This document shows positions 54,480-63,015 of a DNA stretch of 64,000 nucleotides, piece after piece. The DNA is from DTKD01 sp050948905. GTDB lineage: Bacteria > Armatimonadota > UBA5829. A program made the position numbers and the translations under genes. How positions within the stretch are numbered: position 1 is the stretch's first letter; every line of letters starts with the position of its first letter. Location: positions 62,001 to 126,000 of the forward strand of contig JBMNES010000001.1 of the NCBI GenBank assembly GCA_050948905.1, given 5' to 3'. The notes under the pieces are model-generated. The model worked only from the letters and a program-made list of their open reading frames with translations. It ran no database searches and had not been told where the DNA came from.

Positions 54480-55783
54480 TGGGCATCCTTGATGCGATTC
54501 AAACCGGACTAACTGAGCTTCTGTCGCACAAAATGCGCTCAATGCTCACCATGCTGGGTGTGATTTTCGGTGTGGCTGCGGTAATTGCGATGGTCTCCAT
54601 CGGCGAAGGCGCCAAGCAGGAGGCGCTGGATCAGATAAAGCAGATGGGCATCGACGTCCTCCACATTAAACGTGCCTCAATTACAGGGGAGTTGGCTAAT
54701 CGAGCAGAGGAGCGCTCCCCGTTCGGGTTGAAGGCCAGCGATGCCAGGATCATCACTGAGATTTGCACATTTGCCAAACGAGTCGTGCCTACCAGGGAAG
54801 TATTTGCCGACGTCAAGGTCGGTGAGAAGCCTGTTTCGGTGAAGATCGTCGGCACTACTCCGGGTTATCTGACGGTGAGTAAATCCGAGCTTGAGGTCGG
54901 TCGGTTTTTAAGAGATAAGGATATCAAGGACCACCTGCCGGTTTGTGTGCTTGGAGCCGCGGCCAAGCGTGAACTTTTCGGATTTGAGGACCCCCTGGGC
55001 AAGATGGTGAAGGCCAATAACCGCCTGTTTCGTGTGGTTGGGTTGATGAAGCCAAAGGAAGTCGGCTCGGCGAAGGCTTTTTCCACGATGAGGGACCTCA
55101 ACTCAGATATTTATATTCCCGTCAACGTCTCGGTGACCGACTTCAACATCGCTTCTCAGCAGGCAGTGCCGTCGGATGTGGTAATGCTGCAACGCATAGC
55201 ACAGAAGCTGATGAGCAAACAAAGCCCGGACAATGCCTCTCTTAGTGAGATAATTGTCCAACTCGACAGCGAAGACGCAACAGGGCCTGCTGCCTCGGTG
55301 GTCCGTTCGATTTTGAATCGTACTCATCGTGGAATTAGGGATTATGAGATAATAATCCCCGCCGAGCTTCTGAAACAGAGCCAGGCCACACAGCGGATAT
55401 TTAACATCGTTATGGCGGCGATTGCGGGTATTTCGTTGCTGGTGGGCGGAATCGGTATTATGAACATTATGCTGGCCACGGTAACTCAACGTACTCGTGA
55501 GATCGGAGTGCGGCGATGCATTGGTGCAACACGATGGGACATCGTGAGGCAATTTATGCTGGAGGCGCTGGTTATCACGTGCATGGGCGGGTTGATCGGC
55601 GTGGTGACCGGTGTGGGTGGAGCTAAATTGATATCCGACTTTGCGGGCTGGCGGACTGTGGTTTCTATGCAGGCTGTTATAGTCTCGTTCAGCGTGTCAG
55701 CGCTGGTCGGGGTGGTGTTCGGAATGTATCCCGCGGTGCGTGCAGCGATGGTCGACCCCATAGAAGCGCTGCGTTATGGATAG
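54479..55783 (+). CDS. MacB-type ABC permease
   Basis: A 434-residue protein with four membrane helices: one N-terminal (about 20-42), three C-terminal (about 305-420). A large periplasmic MacB core domain lies between. RTREIGVRRCIGATRWDIVRQF is the FtsX/MacB coupling motif, with PIEALRYG at the end. It begins at the last base of the adaptor stop (TAATG). The ATPase is a separate gene, not fused as in E. coli MacB. Confidence 0.93.
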   Translation: MGILDAIQTGLTELLSHKMRSMLTMLGVIFGVAAVIAMVSIGEGAKQEALDQIKQMGIDVLHIKRASITGELANRAEERSPFGLKASDARIITEICTFAKRVVPTREVFADVKVGEKPVSVKIVGTTPGYLTVSKSELEVGRFLRDKDIKDHLPVCVLGAAAKRELFGFEDPLGKMVKANNRLFRVVGLMKPKEVGSAKAFSTMRDLNSDIYIPVNVSVTDFNIASQQAVPSDVVMLQRIAQKLMSKQSPDNASLSEIIVQLDSEDATGPAASVVRSILNRTHRGIRDYEIIIPAELLKQSQATQRIFNIVMAAIAGISLLVGGIGIMNIMLATVTQRTREIGVRRCIGATRWDIVRQFMLEALVITCMGGLIGVVTGVGGAKLISDFAGWRTVVSMQAVIVSFSVSALVGVVFGMYPAVRAAMVDPIEALRYG

Positions 55784-55797
55784 GTTAGAATAAATAT

Positions 55798-56508
55798 ATG
55801 GCGCTTATTGAAGCTCAAAATTTGCAGAAGACGTATCGGATCGGGACTGTGGATGTTCCGGCGTTGAAGGGTGTGTCGTTTAAGATCGAATACGGCGAGT
55901 TCGTGGCGATTATGGGGCCGTCGGGGTCGGGGAAGTCGACTTTGATGAACCTGATCGGGTGCCTGGACAGGCCGACCGGCGGCAAGTATATTCTCGACGG
56001 AACCGATGCGAGCAAATTGTCGGATGCAGCAAGGGCTGAGGTGCGCAATCGCAAGATCGGATTTGTGTTTCAGAGCTTCAACTTGCTGCCGAAGATGACT
56101 GCTTTTAAGAATGCGATGCTGCCGATGATGTATTCGACTCTCAAGCGTGACCCTAAGAAGGTGCGGGAGGCGCTGCAGTCCGTCGGCCTGGGGCATCGGT
56201 TGCATCATACCCCTATGCAGATGTCTGGAGGCGAGCAGCAACGAGTGGCGGTGGCGCGTGCGCTGGTGAACGATCCTCCGGTTATATTCGGCGATGAGCC
56301 TACGGGTAACCTGGACACCGCAACGGGCGTTGAGATTATGGCGATATTCCAAAGGCTCAACAACGAGGGTAAGACCGTAGTGATTGTCACCCACGAGCCG
56401 GATATTGCACAACACGCCAGGCGTATCCTGCGATTCCGCGATGGCTTGCTGGAGTCTGATGAAGATGTGGAAGAGCAGTTGATTGCGGTGCCGCAACCGA
56501 GAGAGTAA
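55798..56508 (+). CDS. MacB/LolD-type ABC transporter ATPase
   Basis: A 236-residue ATPase. Walker A GPSGSGKST, Q-loop FVFQSFNLLPKMT, signature MSGGEQQRVAVARAL, Walker B VIFGDEPTGNLD, and the H-loop VIVTHEPD. It powers the adjacent permease, probably exporting peptides, lipids or small toxic molecules. It is 14 bases after the permease and ends the operon; a family A hairpin follows. Confidence 0.95.
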   Translation: MALIEAQNLQKTYRIGTVDVPALKGVSFKIEYGEFVAIMGPSGSGKSTLMNLIGCLDRPTGGKYILDGTDASKLSDAARAEVRNRKIGFVFQSFNLLPKMTAFKNAMLPMMYSTLKRDPKKVREALQSVGLGHRLHHTPMQMSGGEQQRVAVARALVNDPPVIFGDEPTGNLDTATGVEIMAIFQRLNNEGKTVVIVTHEPDIAQHARRILRFRDGLLESDEDVEEQLIAVPQPRE

Positions 56509-56516
56509 TCGGTTTG

Positions 56517-56544
56517 TGGGTGGCGATTCGGAGATCGCCACCCA
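56517..56544. repeat. Family A palindromic repeat after the export operon
   Basis: GGGTGGCGAT/ATCGCCACCC, a perfect 10-bp stem around TCGGAG. Two stem positions differ from the 20.9-kb copy, but both arms changed together. No T-run follows. Confidence 0.85.
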
Positions 56545-56623
56545 TCACACTGTCTAGCGGTATTTTGTAACCGATAACCGTTAACTGTCAACCGTCAACT
56601 TAAAAGACAAAATGGAGGTTGGG

Positions 56624-58990
56624 ATGAGGGTTTTTATTGAGAACGATCCTTATATAGCAGGTGATAATAGAGATTGGATACGGCGGGGTATTTGGCCTTG
56701 TAGTTGGGTTTCGTGCGAAGATGCCGGGCAGCCGCCTTTTGTTACCGCATATAGAAAGCGTTTTTCCGTTGATAAAGACAGCGTTATTCGCGCACACGTC
56801 AGCGCAGATGAGCGTTATGAGCTTTATCTGGACGGTCGTCGGATCGGGCGCGGTCCCGAGCGCAGCGATAAGACCAATTGGCGATATGAGACCTATGACA
56901 TCCCCATCTCCAAAGGCGACCATATTTTAGTGGCTCGCGTGTGGGCGCTTGGGCGGAAGGCTCCGTTTGCTCAGATGACGGTCTATCCGGGGTTTATATT
57001 CTCCCCTGAAGGTGAGTATATACAACTGCTAGGCACCGGTGTTGCGCAATGGGAGGCGAAGAGACTTGATGGTTATGAGTATGTGGATCCGTCTCCGGCA
57101 TGGGGATCGGGCTGGAACCTGATAGTCGATGGCGAGAAGTTCGGATGGGGTTTTGAGAAAGGCGAAGGAGACGGATGGGCGCCGGTAAAAGTTGAGGATC
57201 CAGGCGCAAACGGCTTCATTCGCAACGAATACCCCACCCTGCATCTTATGAAGCCCGCAATTCTGCCGCCTATGATAGAAAAGTATATATTCGCGGGAGA
57301 AGTTCGATTCGTCTCTAATACCCCAGGGCCGTGGGTGGATTTGAAGGATAATATCACCTCTGAGCTGGACTGCTGGAACCTTATCCAGGGCAAGGGAAAA
57401 ATTACGGTCCCGGCCAGTACCAACCGGCGTGTGATAATCGACCTGCAGGAGTACTATTGCTGCTATCCTGAGATCGTGACATCCGGCGGGAAGGGCAGCA
57501 CAGTGCAAATCAACTGGGCAGAATCTTTGTATACGAGCCGGGAGGGCTATGGTGTCAAAGAGAATAGAGATGAGCTAGACGGAAAGGACTTTTGGTCGGT
57601 AGGGGATACGTTTAAAACCGACGGCGGACAAAATCGCGCGTTCGGCCCATTCTGGTGGCAGGCCGGTCGATATATCGAGCTGATTGTAAATACCCAGGCA
57701 GAGCCGCTTACCATAGAGAGCTTCACACTGCAGGAGACGCGCTACCCACTGGAGATGGAAAGTGTTTTCGAGTGCAGCGACCCCAGGTTGGCCGAGGTGA
57801 CTCCGATTATGCTGCGAGCGCTGCATATGTGCTCGCATGAGACCTATATGGATTGTCCGTATTATGAGCAACTGCAGTACTCGGGAGATACACGACTGGA
57901 GTGCCTGGCCACATACGCGATCAGCCGCGACGATCGGCTGGCAAGGCAGGCTCTGAGTATTTTCGACAGTTCACGACACGTGTCTGGTATAGCGGAGTCG
58001 AGGTATCCCTGCCACGTCACTCAGGTTATCCCGGCGTTCGCGTTGTGGTGGATCGGTATGGTGCGGGATTATTCGCTGTGGCGTGAGGATGTTGCGTTTG
58101 CCAGAGGTCTGATGCCGGGTGTGCGAGCTATTCTCGACTTCTACTTGTCCTTTGAAAACAGCGACGGGCTTATCGAAGCTCCTAACGGCTGGAACTTCGT
58201 CGATTGGGTTCCGTCGTGGCCGTGGGGGATGCCCGTCGATGCGGATCAGGGAGTCAGCGGAATTATTAACTGGCAGTTTATTTATGGCCTGAGTCTAGCG
58301 AAGTCTCTGGAGGAGAGCATCGGCCGAAAGGGTATGTCGGAGCAATGGACTGGGGAACTGAGCCGGTTTGCTTCGCGTGCATTCGAATCGTTCTGGGATG
58401 AAAAGCGCGGGCTGCTGTCCGATGACCTGAAACACACGAGCTTCTCCGAGCACACGCAGTGCCTGGCGCTTCTAAGCGGAGCGTTGGATGACGGGGAGCT
58501 TGCAGGGTACAGGGATCGCATAGTGAAAGGGCTGTTAAACGATCCAGACCTGCATCGAACTACCATATCCTACTCGCACTATCTCTTTGAGACCTACAGG
58601 CTGCTTGGTCGGATCGATAAAATGATAGACCGAATGGATCTGTGGTTTAGTCTGAAGGGTCTAGGACTGAAAACGGCGATTGAGATGCCGGAGCCGAGTC
58701 GATCCGACTGTCACGGGTGGGCTGCGCATCCAATCTATCATTATTTCGCGACGATACTGGGCATACGGCCGGCGTCGACAGGGTTTAGCACGGTCGAAAT
58801 CGAGCCGAACTTAGGTCCGCTATCGAACGCCAGAGGCACTATGGTGCACCCTAAAGGGGAGATCGAGGTGGATCTACGGGTGCAGGATGGTGTTTACAGC
58901 GGCTTCGTGAGATTGCCGGATGGAGTTACAGGCACGTTCAAGCAGGGATCCCGGGTCATAAACCTCAAGCCAGGCAGGCAACAGGTATAA
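56624..58990 (+). CDS. GH78-type alpha-L-rhamnosidase-like protein
   Basis: A 788-residue protein with no signal peptide. N-terminal beta-sandwich domains (AHVSADERYELYLDGRRIG) precede an (alpha/alpha)6 barrel (about 370-700). DCPYYEQLQYSGDTRLE matches the GH78 DCPxRE...GD motif, except that Arg is replaced by Tyr. The C-terminal beta domain begins near IEPNLGPL. It would remove rhamnose or a related sugar. GGAGG stands five bases before the ATG at 56624; an ATG at 56612 overlaps it. Confidence 0.82.
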   Translation: MRVFIENDPYIAGDNRDWIRRGIWPCSWVSCEDAGQPPFVTAYRKRFSVDKDSVIRAHVSADERYELYLDGRRIGRGPERSDKTNWRYETYDIPISKGDHILVARVWALGRKAPFAQMTVYPGFIFSPEGEYIQLLGTGVAQWEAKRLDGYEYVDPSPAWGSGWNLIVDGEKFGWGFEKGEGDGWAPVKVEDPGANGFIRNEYPTLHLMKPAILPPMIEKYIFAGEVRFVSNTPGPWVDLKDNITSELDCWNLIQGKGKITVPASTNRRVIIDLQEYYCCYPEIVTSGGKGSTVQINWAESLYTSREGYGVKENRDELDGKDFWSVGDTFKTDGGQNRAFGPFWWQAGRYIELIVNTQAEPLTIESFTLQETRYPLEMESVFECSDPRLAEVTPIMLRALHMCSHETYMDCPYYEQLQYSGDTRLECLATYAISRDDRLARQALSIFDSSRHVSGIAESRYPCHVTQVIPAFALWWIGMVRDYSLWREDVAFARGLMPGVRAILDFYLSFENSDGLIEAPNGWNFVDWVPSWPWGMPVDADQGVSGIINWQFIYGLSLAKSLEESIGRKGMSEQWTGELSRFASRAFESFWDEKRGLLSDDLKHTSFSEHTQCLALLSGALDDGELAGYRDRIVKGLLNDPDLHRTTISYSHYLFETYRLLGRIDKMIDRMDLWFSLKGLGLKTAIEMPEPSRSDCHGWAAHPIYHYFATILGIRPASTGFSTVEIEPNLGPLSNARGTMVHPKGEIEVDLRVQDGVYSGFVRLPDGVTGTFKQGSRVINLKPGRQQV

Positions 58991-59009
58991 TCCGAAAATA
59001 GTCGCGGCA

Positions 59010-59042
59010 AAGCAGGTGGTATGGTCAGGTTACCACCTGCTT
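59010..59042. terminator. Bidirectional terminator-like palindrome
   Basis: AAGCAGGTGGTA and TACCACCTGCTT form a perfect 12-bp stem around TGGTCAGGT. It lies between convergent genes, but neither side has a clear T-run, so termination is uncertain. A second stem (GGACGG...CCGTCC, 59052-59082) lies close by. Confidence 0.5.
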
Positions 59043-59145
59043 GGGGCAATAGAGGACGGCTATGCTGCCAGATCGGCACCGTCCCGTAGGCAGGTTCGAT
59101 ATACCCGCGAGCTTGTTATGTAAAACACCTGTTGGATGAGGCCTG

Positions 59146-59316
59146 TTATGAGTCCTTGGCCGAGCGTTGTTCTTCTATTTCCAGATATTCTTCGTAGTTG
59201 ACCTCAAACTCATCAGCACAATCCGCGCTGCAAAAGTAGAATGTCTGCCCTTCCATTTCCTGTTTGAAAGGCGTATCTTTGCTCACGTAGTTACCGCATA
59301 CCGGATCTCTGGGCAT
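59146..59316 (-). CDS. Small YHS-domain protein
   Basis: A 56-residue protein. It reads MPRDPVCGNYVSKDTPFKQE and contains FYFCSADCADEFE. DPVCG plus FCSxxCxxxF is the YHS signature, which binds metal (often Cu or Zn) through the cysteines. GGAGG stands seven bases before the ATG. It is too short for ordinary ORF filters. It is 68 bases after the start side of the next gene and shares its direction. Confidence 0.88.
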   Translation of the reverse strand: MPRDPVCGNYVSKDTPFKQEMEGQTFYFCSADCADEFEVNYEEYLEIEEQRSAKDS

Positions 59317-59384
59317 AGCTGACCTCCGAAGTGGTATCGTTATATGTACATACCAGCTTCAGACGACAGGCAAACCAGCCCGGC

Positions 59385-59912
59385 TTAACTGGCTGCCTGT
59401 GCAGAGCAGAGTGATTTATGAATGGCGGTAGTCTGGCCGTTTATCTGCTCACCGACCATCGCTATCTGGCGGAGCCTCTCGATCTCCTCTTGAACGTTAA
59501 TTTCATCTATTCTGTGATCGTCAAGAGCCTGTATAATGCGCTCGGCGACGCGGATGGCGCCCAGCACCAGCAGTTCGTTTGAATAATCGACATACACGTG
59601 GAAGCGCCCTTTGGGATCGACACGCCAATTCCACTGGGTCTCTCCTCTTAAACAGCCGCAGCCGTGGACCTGGCCTTGAAGTTCGATAATAAGATGTTCG
59701 AAGAGATGTGGTATCTCGGTCGATCTGCATTCCTGTCTGAATGTGAAGCCCTTGTCGTTGTCACAGCGATGGGTGGAAAGGTGGGGAAACAGCTTGAAAA
59801 GCAGTTTCGGGATGTGCGGTGCGTGCTTTGTAGAATAACAATTGGGGTCCGGCATCTCTACGACGAGTTTCACACGATTTCCATTGTAGAAAAGTATCTC
59901 AACTACTTTCAA
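59385..59912 (-). CDS. Free-standing cyanophycin synthetase N-terminal-domain-like protein
   Basis: A protein of about 175 residues. LFEHLIIELQ, then a Gly/Thr loop (GCGCLRGETQWNW) and FHVYVDYSNELLVLGAIRVAE match the N-terminal domain of cyanophycin synthetase (LxEHVALELQ, then GxTR, then FEYxxE). The ATP-grasp and Mur-ligase parts are absent. It is rich in His and Cys. The TTG at 59912 has AGGAG eight bases upstream; a GTG at 59921 is too close to it. The function is unknown. Confidence 0.72.
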   Translation of the reverse strand: MKVVEILFYNGNRVKLVVEMPDPNCYSTKHAPHIPKLLFKLFPHLSTHRCDNDKGFTFRQECRSTEIPHLFEHLIIELQGQVHGCGCLRGETQWNWRVDPKGRFHVYVDYSNELLVLGAIRVAERIIQALDDHRIDEINVQEEIERLRQIAMVGEQINGQTTAIHKSLCSAQAAS

Positions 59913-60167
59913 CTCCGCCACTCCTGTCGAGACTCGCCCATTAGCATCGATTGCCTACCACATTTGCCGACACAAAAAGGTGTGGGAAGATCGCCTCTGG
60001 AATCGACGCGCGGGCGCATTATTAACCTAATAATATCACCGCAACACCGACATGTAAATAGGTGGACGCTATTTTGTCGCTATTGTTTACCAAGCAGCCA
60101 TAAGCTCAGCAGTTGTTTTGCAAACAGGTCGCGGTATGCGGGACCTGTTTGTGGCAAGCGAGCGTAA
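59913..60167. other. Intergenic region with a terminator-like palindrome
   Basis: A 255-base stretch. CAAACAGGTC/GACCTGTTTG (60121-60151, 10-bp stem, 11-base loop) lies just after the STN gene stop on the minus strand. No T-run follows, so it may only stabilise the mRNA end. I see no gene. Confidence 0.45.
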
Positions 60168-60845
60168 TTATGGACGGAAATACGGATATGGTGCAATATA
60201 ACCGGGCATCCGGGGTACGGAGTATTGAAACCTGAGCAGCCGTTCCTGATCAGCAGATACCCAACCCGGCGGCGGGGGTGGTTGTGAAAATCGCCCATAT
60301 ACATACGGTGTGCCTATATTCAGCGTAGGCCACCATCCGCCCGCATAACCAAGCGGGAAATAACCCCCATACGGTTCCGGAAGCGGAGCAACCGGAGACT
60401 GCTCCGGCACAGTGATATTGTTGTTGACCACAACCGGCGGAGTAGTCGCGGCCGCAGCGGGCTTCTCTGCTGATGGGCCTTTTCCGATCAGTTGGCTCGG
60501 AGGTAACGGTGCGGCAGTGGGCTGTTGTGTAGTTTTGCCGGGGCTAATGATGTAGCCGCCCTCCTCCACACGATACGAAAACCCGACCGCACCACCCAGC
60601 GCAGTCAGCGCCTCATCCAGGCTGACACCTTTCAGTTTGAGCTCAGATATTTGCCCCTCCACTCCTGGTTGAATATAATATTTCAACCCCTGACCTGCAA
60701 ACAGCGTATCTATGGCCTGTCTTACAGACACATTTTTCAGATCGATATTGATAGACGACGCGGGGTTCGGTGAATTTGCATACGCAGCCACACCACCCAC
60801 GAGCATCGCGATAACCATCAGGGCTACCAAAGCAGATGATCTCAT
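60168..60845 (-). CDS. Secreted STN-domain protein (secretin/TonB short N-terminal domain)
   Basis: A 225-residue protein with a signal peptide (to about residue 24). The STN domain (about 32-105) reads NIDLKNVSVRQAIDTLFAGQ, then GVSLDEALTALGGAVGFSY. A Pro/Gly/Tyr-rich tail of about 110 residues has a PPPPPG run. There is no secretin channel domain, so it is a lone periplasmic STN protein. Partners are unknown; pilB is far away. Confidence 0.78.
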   Translation of the reverse strand: MRSSALVALMVIAMLVGGVAAYANSPNPASSINIDLKNVSVRQAIDTLFAGQGLKYYIQPGVEGQISELKLKGVSLDEALTALGGAVGFSYRVEEGGYIISPGKTTQQPTAAPLPPSQLIGKGPSAEKPAAAATTPPVVVNNNITVPEQSPVAPLPEPYGGYFPLGYAGGWWPTLNIGTPYVYGRFSQPPPPPGWVSADQERLLRFQYSVPRMPGYIAPYPYFRP

Positions 60846-61031
60846 CTAATTCGCCCCCTTTATGTGATAGGCCGAACTCCTGCCGACTTACACGAATAGT
60901 ATACCCAGCGTGAAGGTTAGGGACAGCGGTTTGGGGATTGGTAGTCCGGGAATTGCGAAGGTGCTCCTGAGACTTCACCAGGATGACCTGATTTTCCGCA
61001 CTAAAAATGACAAAGCAGGCTAATGCGCTGA

Positions 61032-63011
61032 TTAAGGAGATGTGGGGCGGATGGATTCCGCACGAGCGATTGCGGCCAGGCTCAACGCGCGCTGCTGACG
61101 CAAATCCAGGGCTAGTTTTATGCCGTAGTGCGATTCAGCACCCGCCGGCAACACATAATCAACCTCGCGGCCTTTCGAGTCGACAATCTGCAGCTTGAGA
61201 ACTGCACATCGAGAGTACGGCAATTCTACCGGGGTTGGAAAATCGAAGACGACGTCATTGGAGCCAGCACTTACTGCAACGCTCGACGACGCGAGAAAGC
61301 CGGTCTCAGTATCCACAATTCGCAGATTCGCCGTGCCGCTTGAGGATGTTTGCAATGGCAGAGTAAGGCGATCGAATGCCTGAAGTTTCATTGGAGTCTT
61401 GATGGTGACTGCCCCATCGGTTATTGCAGATTCGGCTGGAGGCAGGGTCACAACCGGCAGTTCTGTGATAAACTCGTTGATATAGTCGATCACACGCTGC
61501 GCCCCTATGCAATACCAGTTGTAGCTGTTATAGAGATCACCGCCCATCATATAGCAGACTCGAAGGTCCCATAGATGCACGTCAGTATGATGGCCGTCGT
61601 TTTCCTCACGATTTATATTCGCCCAACGACCCCATTCCCGCACTCGCGCAAAGTCCGAGGGGTGTGACCACAGGCCCTCAAGTCCTGCCCTCGCCCTGTC
61701 GGCATAGGCCCACTCGGAGGCGGGGTGGCCGATGGTATCACCTGGAAACATATATCTATGCTGCAAAGAATGGGTGTATACGGGCTTTTTGATCCCATAC
61801 TTGCTCATCGAGTTGTTTACGGCATCGACGCATTCCTGATTATAGACGCCCACGTTTCTAAACAGCCAGGTGAGTTCTTCCGAAGAGAGACCATCCGCCG
61901 GGTTCAAATCGACGCCGTCTTCTTTAGCAGCCTCCACCACGAGCGGGTTGAAATCCGCCCACAACTCACCGAGTTCACGCTTAGAATTGCCGTCGTCACA
62001 CAGCGTATCCCAATACCGCGGCTCGTTTTCCAGGTAAAATGCCTCAATCCAACCCAAATCGCCGCCATTTTGCTTCTGCAGCATCGCGACCGCTTCGTCC
62101 AGGCGTTTGTAGCGATATTGATTCAGCACAGCGCTGTTCATCGTCAACCACGGCGTGTTAGACCACTGATTCGGCACGCTGAGGCAATAATGGGTGTCAT
62201 AACGATCTCCCAATAGAGCTTTCAGGGCTTCGTCTTCCGGCAGCTCGGTTTTAGGGGCGTAGCAGATTTGTTGATATTTGATGTCGCTGAATTTTCCGCC
62301 CTCGCTGTCAGGCACTCCCACGGGCGTCCCGCTCCACCAACTTACCCAACCGAGAAACACTGGAATATTATATTTCGCGGCGAGATCGGCGCAGGTCTTT
62401 ATCTCCGCCAGGACTTTTTCTTCCGATCGATTGGCGAAGCGTATTTCAGCGCTGAATCCAATCCCGATGCCGTATCTGGCTTTAGGGCGAATCCCGTCGG
62501 CCAGCATCTTTACGTAGCCCTCGACAGCATCGGTCTCCTCCGGGTGTACCAGGCCAAGCACGCGGAATCTGTCGGCTGCCAGCAGAGTATCCAACTCCTT
62601 TTGACTGACAACCCACCAACCCGAAGAACTGAATACCGGAGCAGAGTTGGCGGAGGCGCTGCGAATGGACAGCGAGTTGACAGGTTGTGAGGTCTTTATA
62701 AAGAACGTCTCAGGGCCAAATCCTATGCCCCGCCGCCGACGCTCATATTCTAAACCTGATCCGGAAACCGTGTAATGGTATTCGGCGCACCCCGGCTTGT
62801 CGGGGTATACCTCGGTTATAGCGATGTAGCCGCTCTTGTTCTTCTCTGAGGGAGAATGGGGACCGAGTTTGTTACTGACGGCAAAAATTCTGTTGTGGCT
62901 GCCGATAAAACCGGAGAGATTATCCTCATAAGAGGACGCAAATGCAACACCAGCGGATGCGATTATTAATATAACCAACCTCGCCAACAAAGCCCCAAAT
63001 GAATGATCCAT
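61032..63011 (-). CDS. Secreted glycosidase-like TIM-barrel protein
   Basis: A 659-residue protein with a signal peptide (MDHSFGALLARLVILIIASA). A barrel region (about 140-480) contains IEAFYLENEPRYWD, whose Glu resembles the acid/base of clan A enzymes such as GH44; KPVYTHSLQHRYMFPG follows. A C-terminal beta-sandwich (about 500-640) follows. The exact family is unclear. GGAGG of the ATG at 63011 overlaps the stop codon of the upstream M23 gene, so the two are coupled. Confidence 0.65.
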   Translation of the reverse strand: MDHSFGALLARLVILIIASAGVAFASSYEDNLSGFIGSHNRIFAVSNKLGPHSPSEKNKSGYIAITEVYPDKPGCAEYHYTVSGSGLEYERRRRGIGFGPETFFIKTSQPVNSLSIRSASANSAPVFSSSGWWVVSQKELDTLLAADRFRVLGLVHPEETDAVEGYVKMLADGIRPKARYGIGIGFSAEIRFANRSEEKVLAEIKTCADLAAKYNIPVFLGWVSWWSGTPVGVPDSEGGKFSDIKYQQICYAPKTELPEDEALKALLGDRYDTHYCLSVPNQWSNTPWLTMNSAVLNQYRYKRLDEAVAMLQKQNGGDLGWIEAFYLENEPRYWDTLCDDGNSKRELGELWADFNPLVVEAAKEDGVDLNPADGLSSEELTWLFRNVGVYNQECVDAVNNSMSKYGIKKPVYTHSLQHRYMFPGDTIGHPASEWAYADRARAGLEGLWSHPSDFARVREWGRWANINREENDGHHTDVHLWDLRVCYMMGGDLYNSYNWYCIGAQRVIDYINEFITELPVVTLPPAESAITDGAVTIKTPMKLQAFDRLTLPLQTSSSGTANLRIVDTETGFLASSSVAVSAGSNDVVFDFPTPVELPYSRCAVLKLQIVDSKGREVDYVLPAGAESHYGIKLALDLRQQRALSLAAIARAESIRPTSP

Positions 63012-63015
63012 ACTG

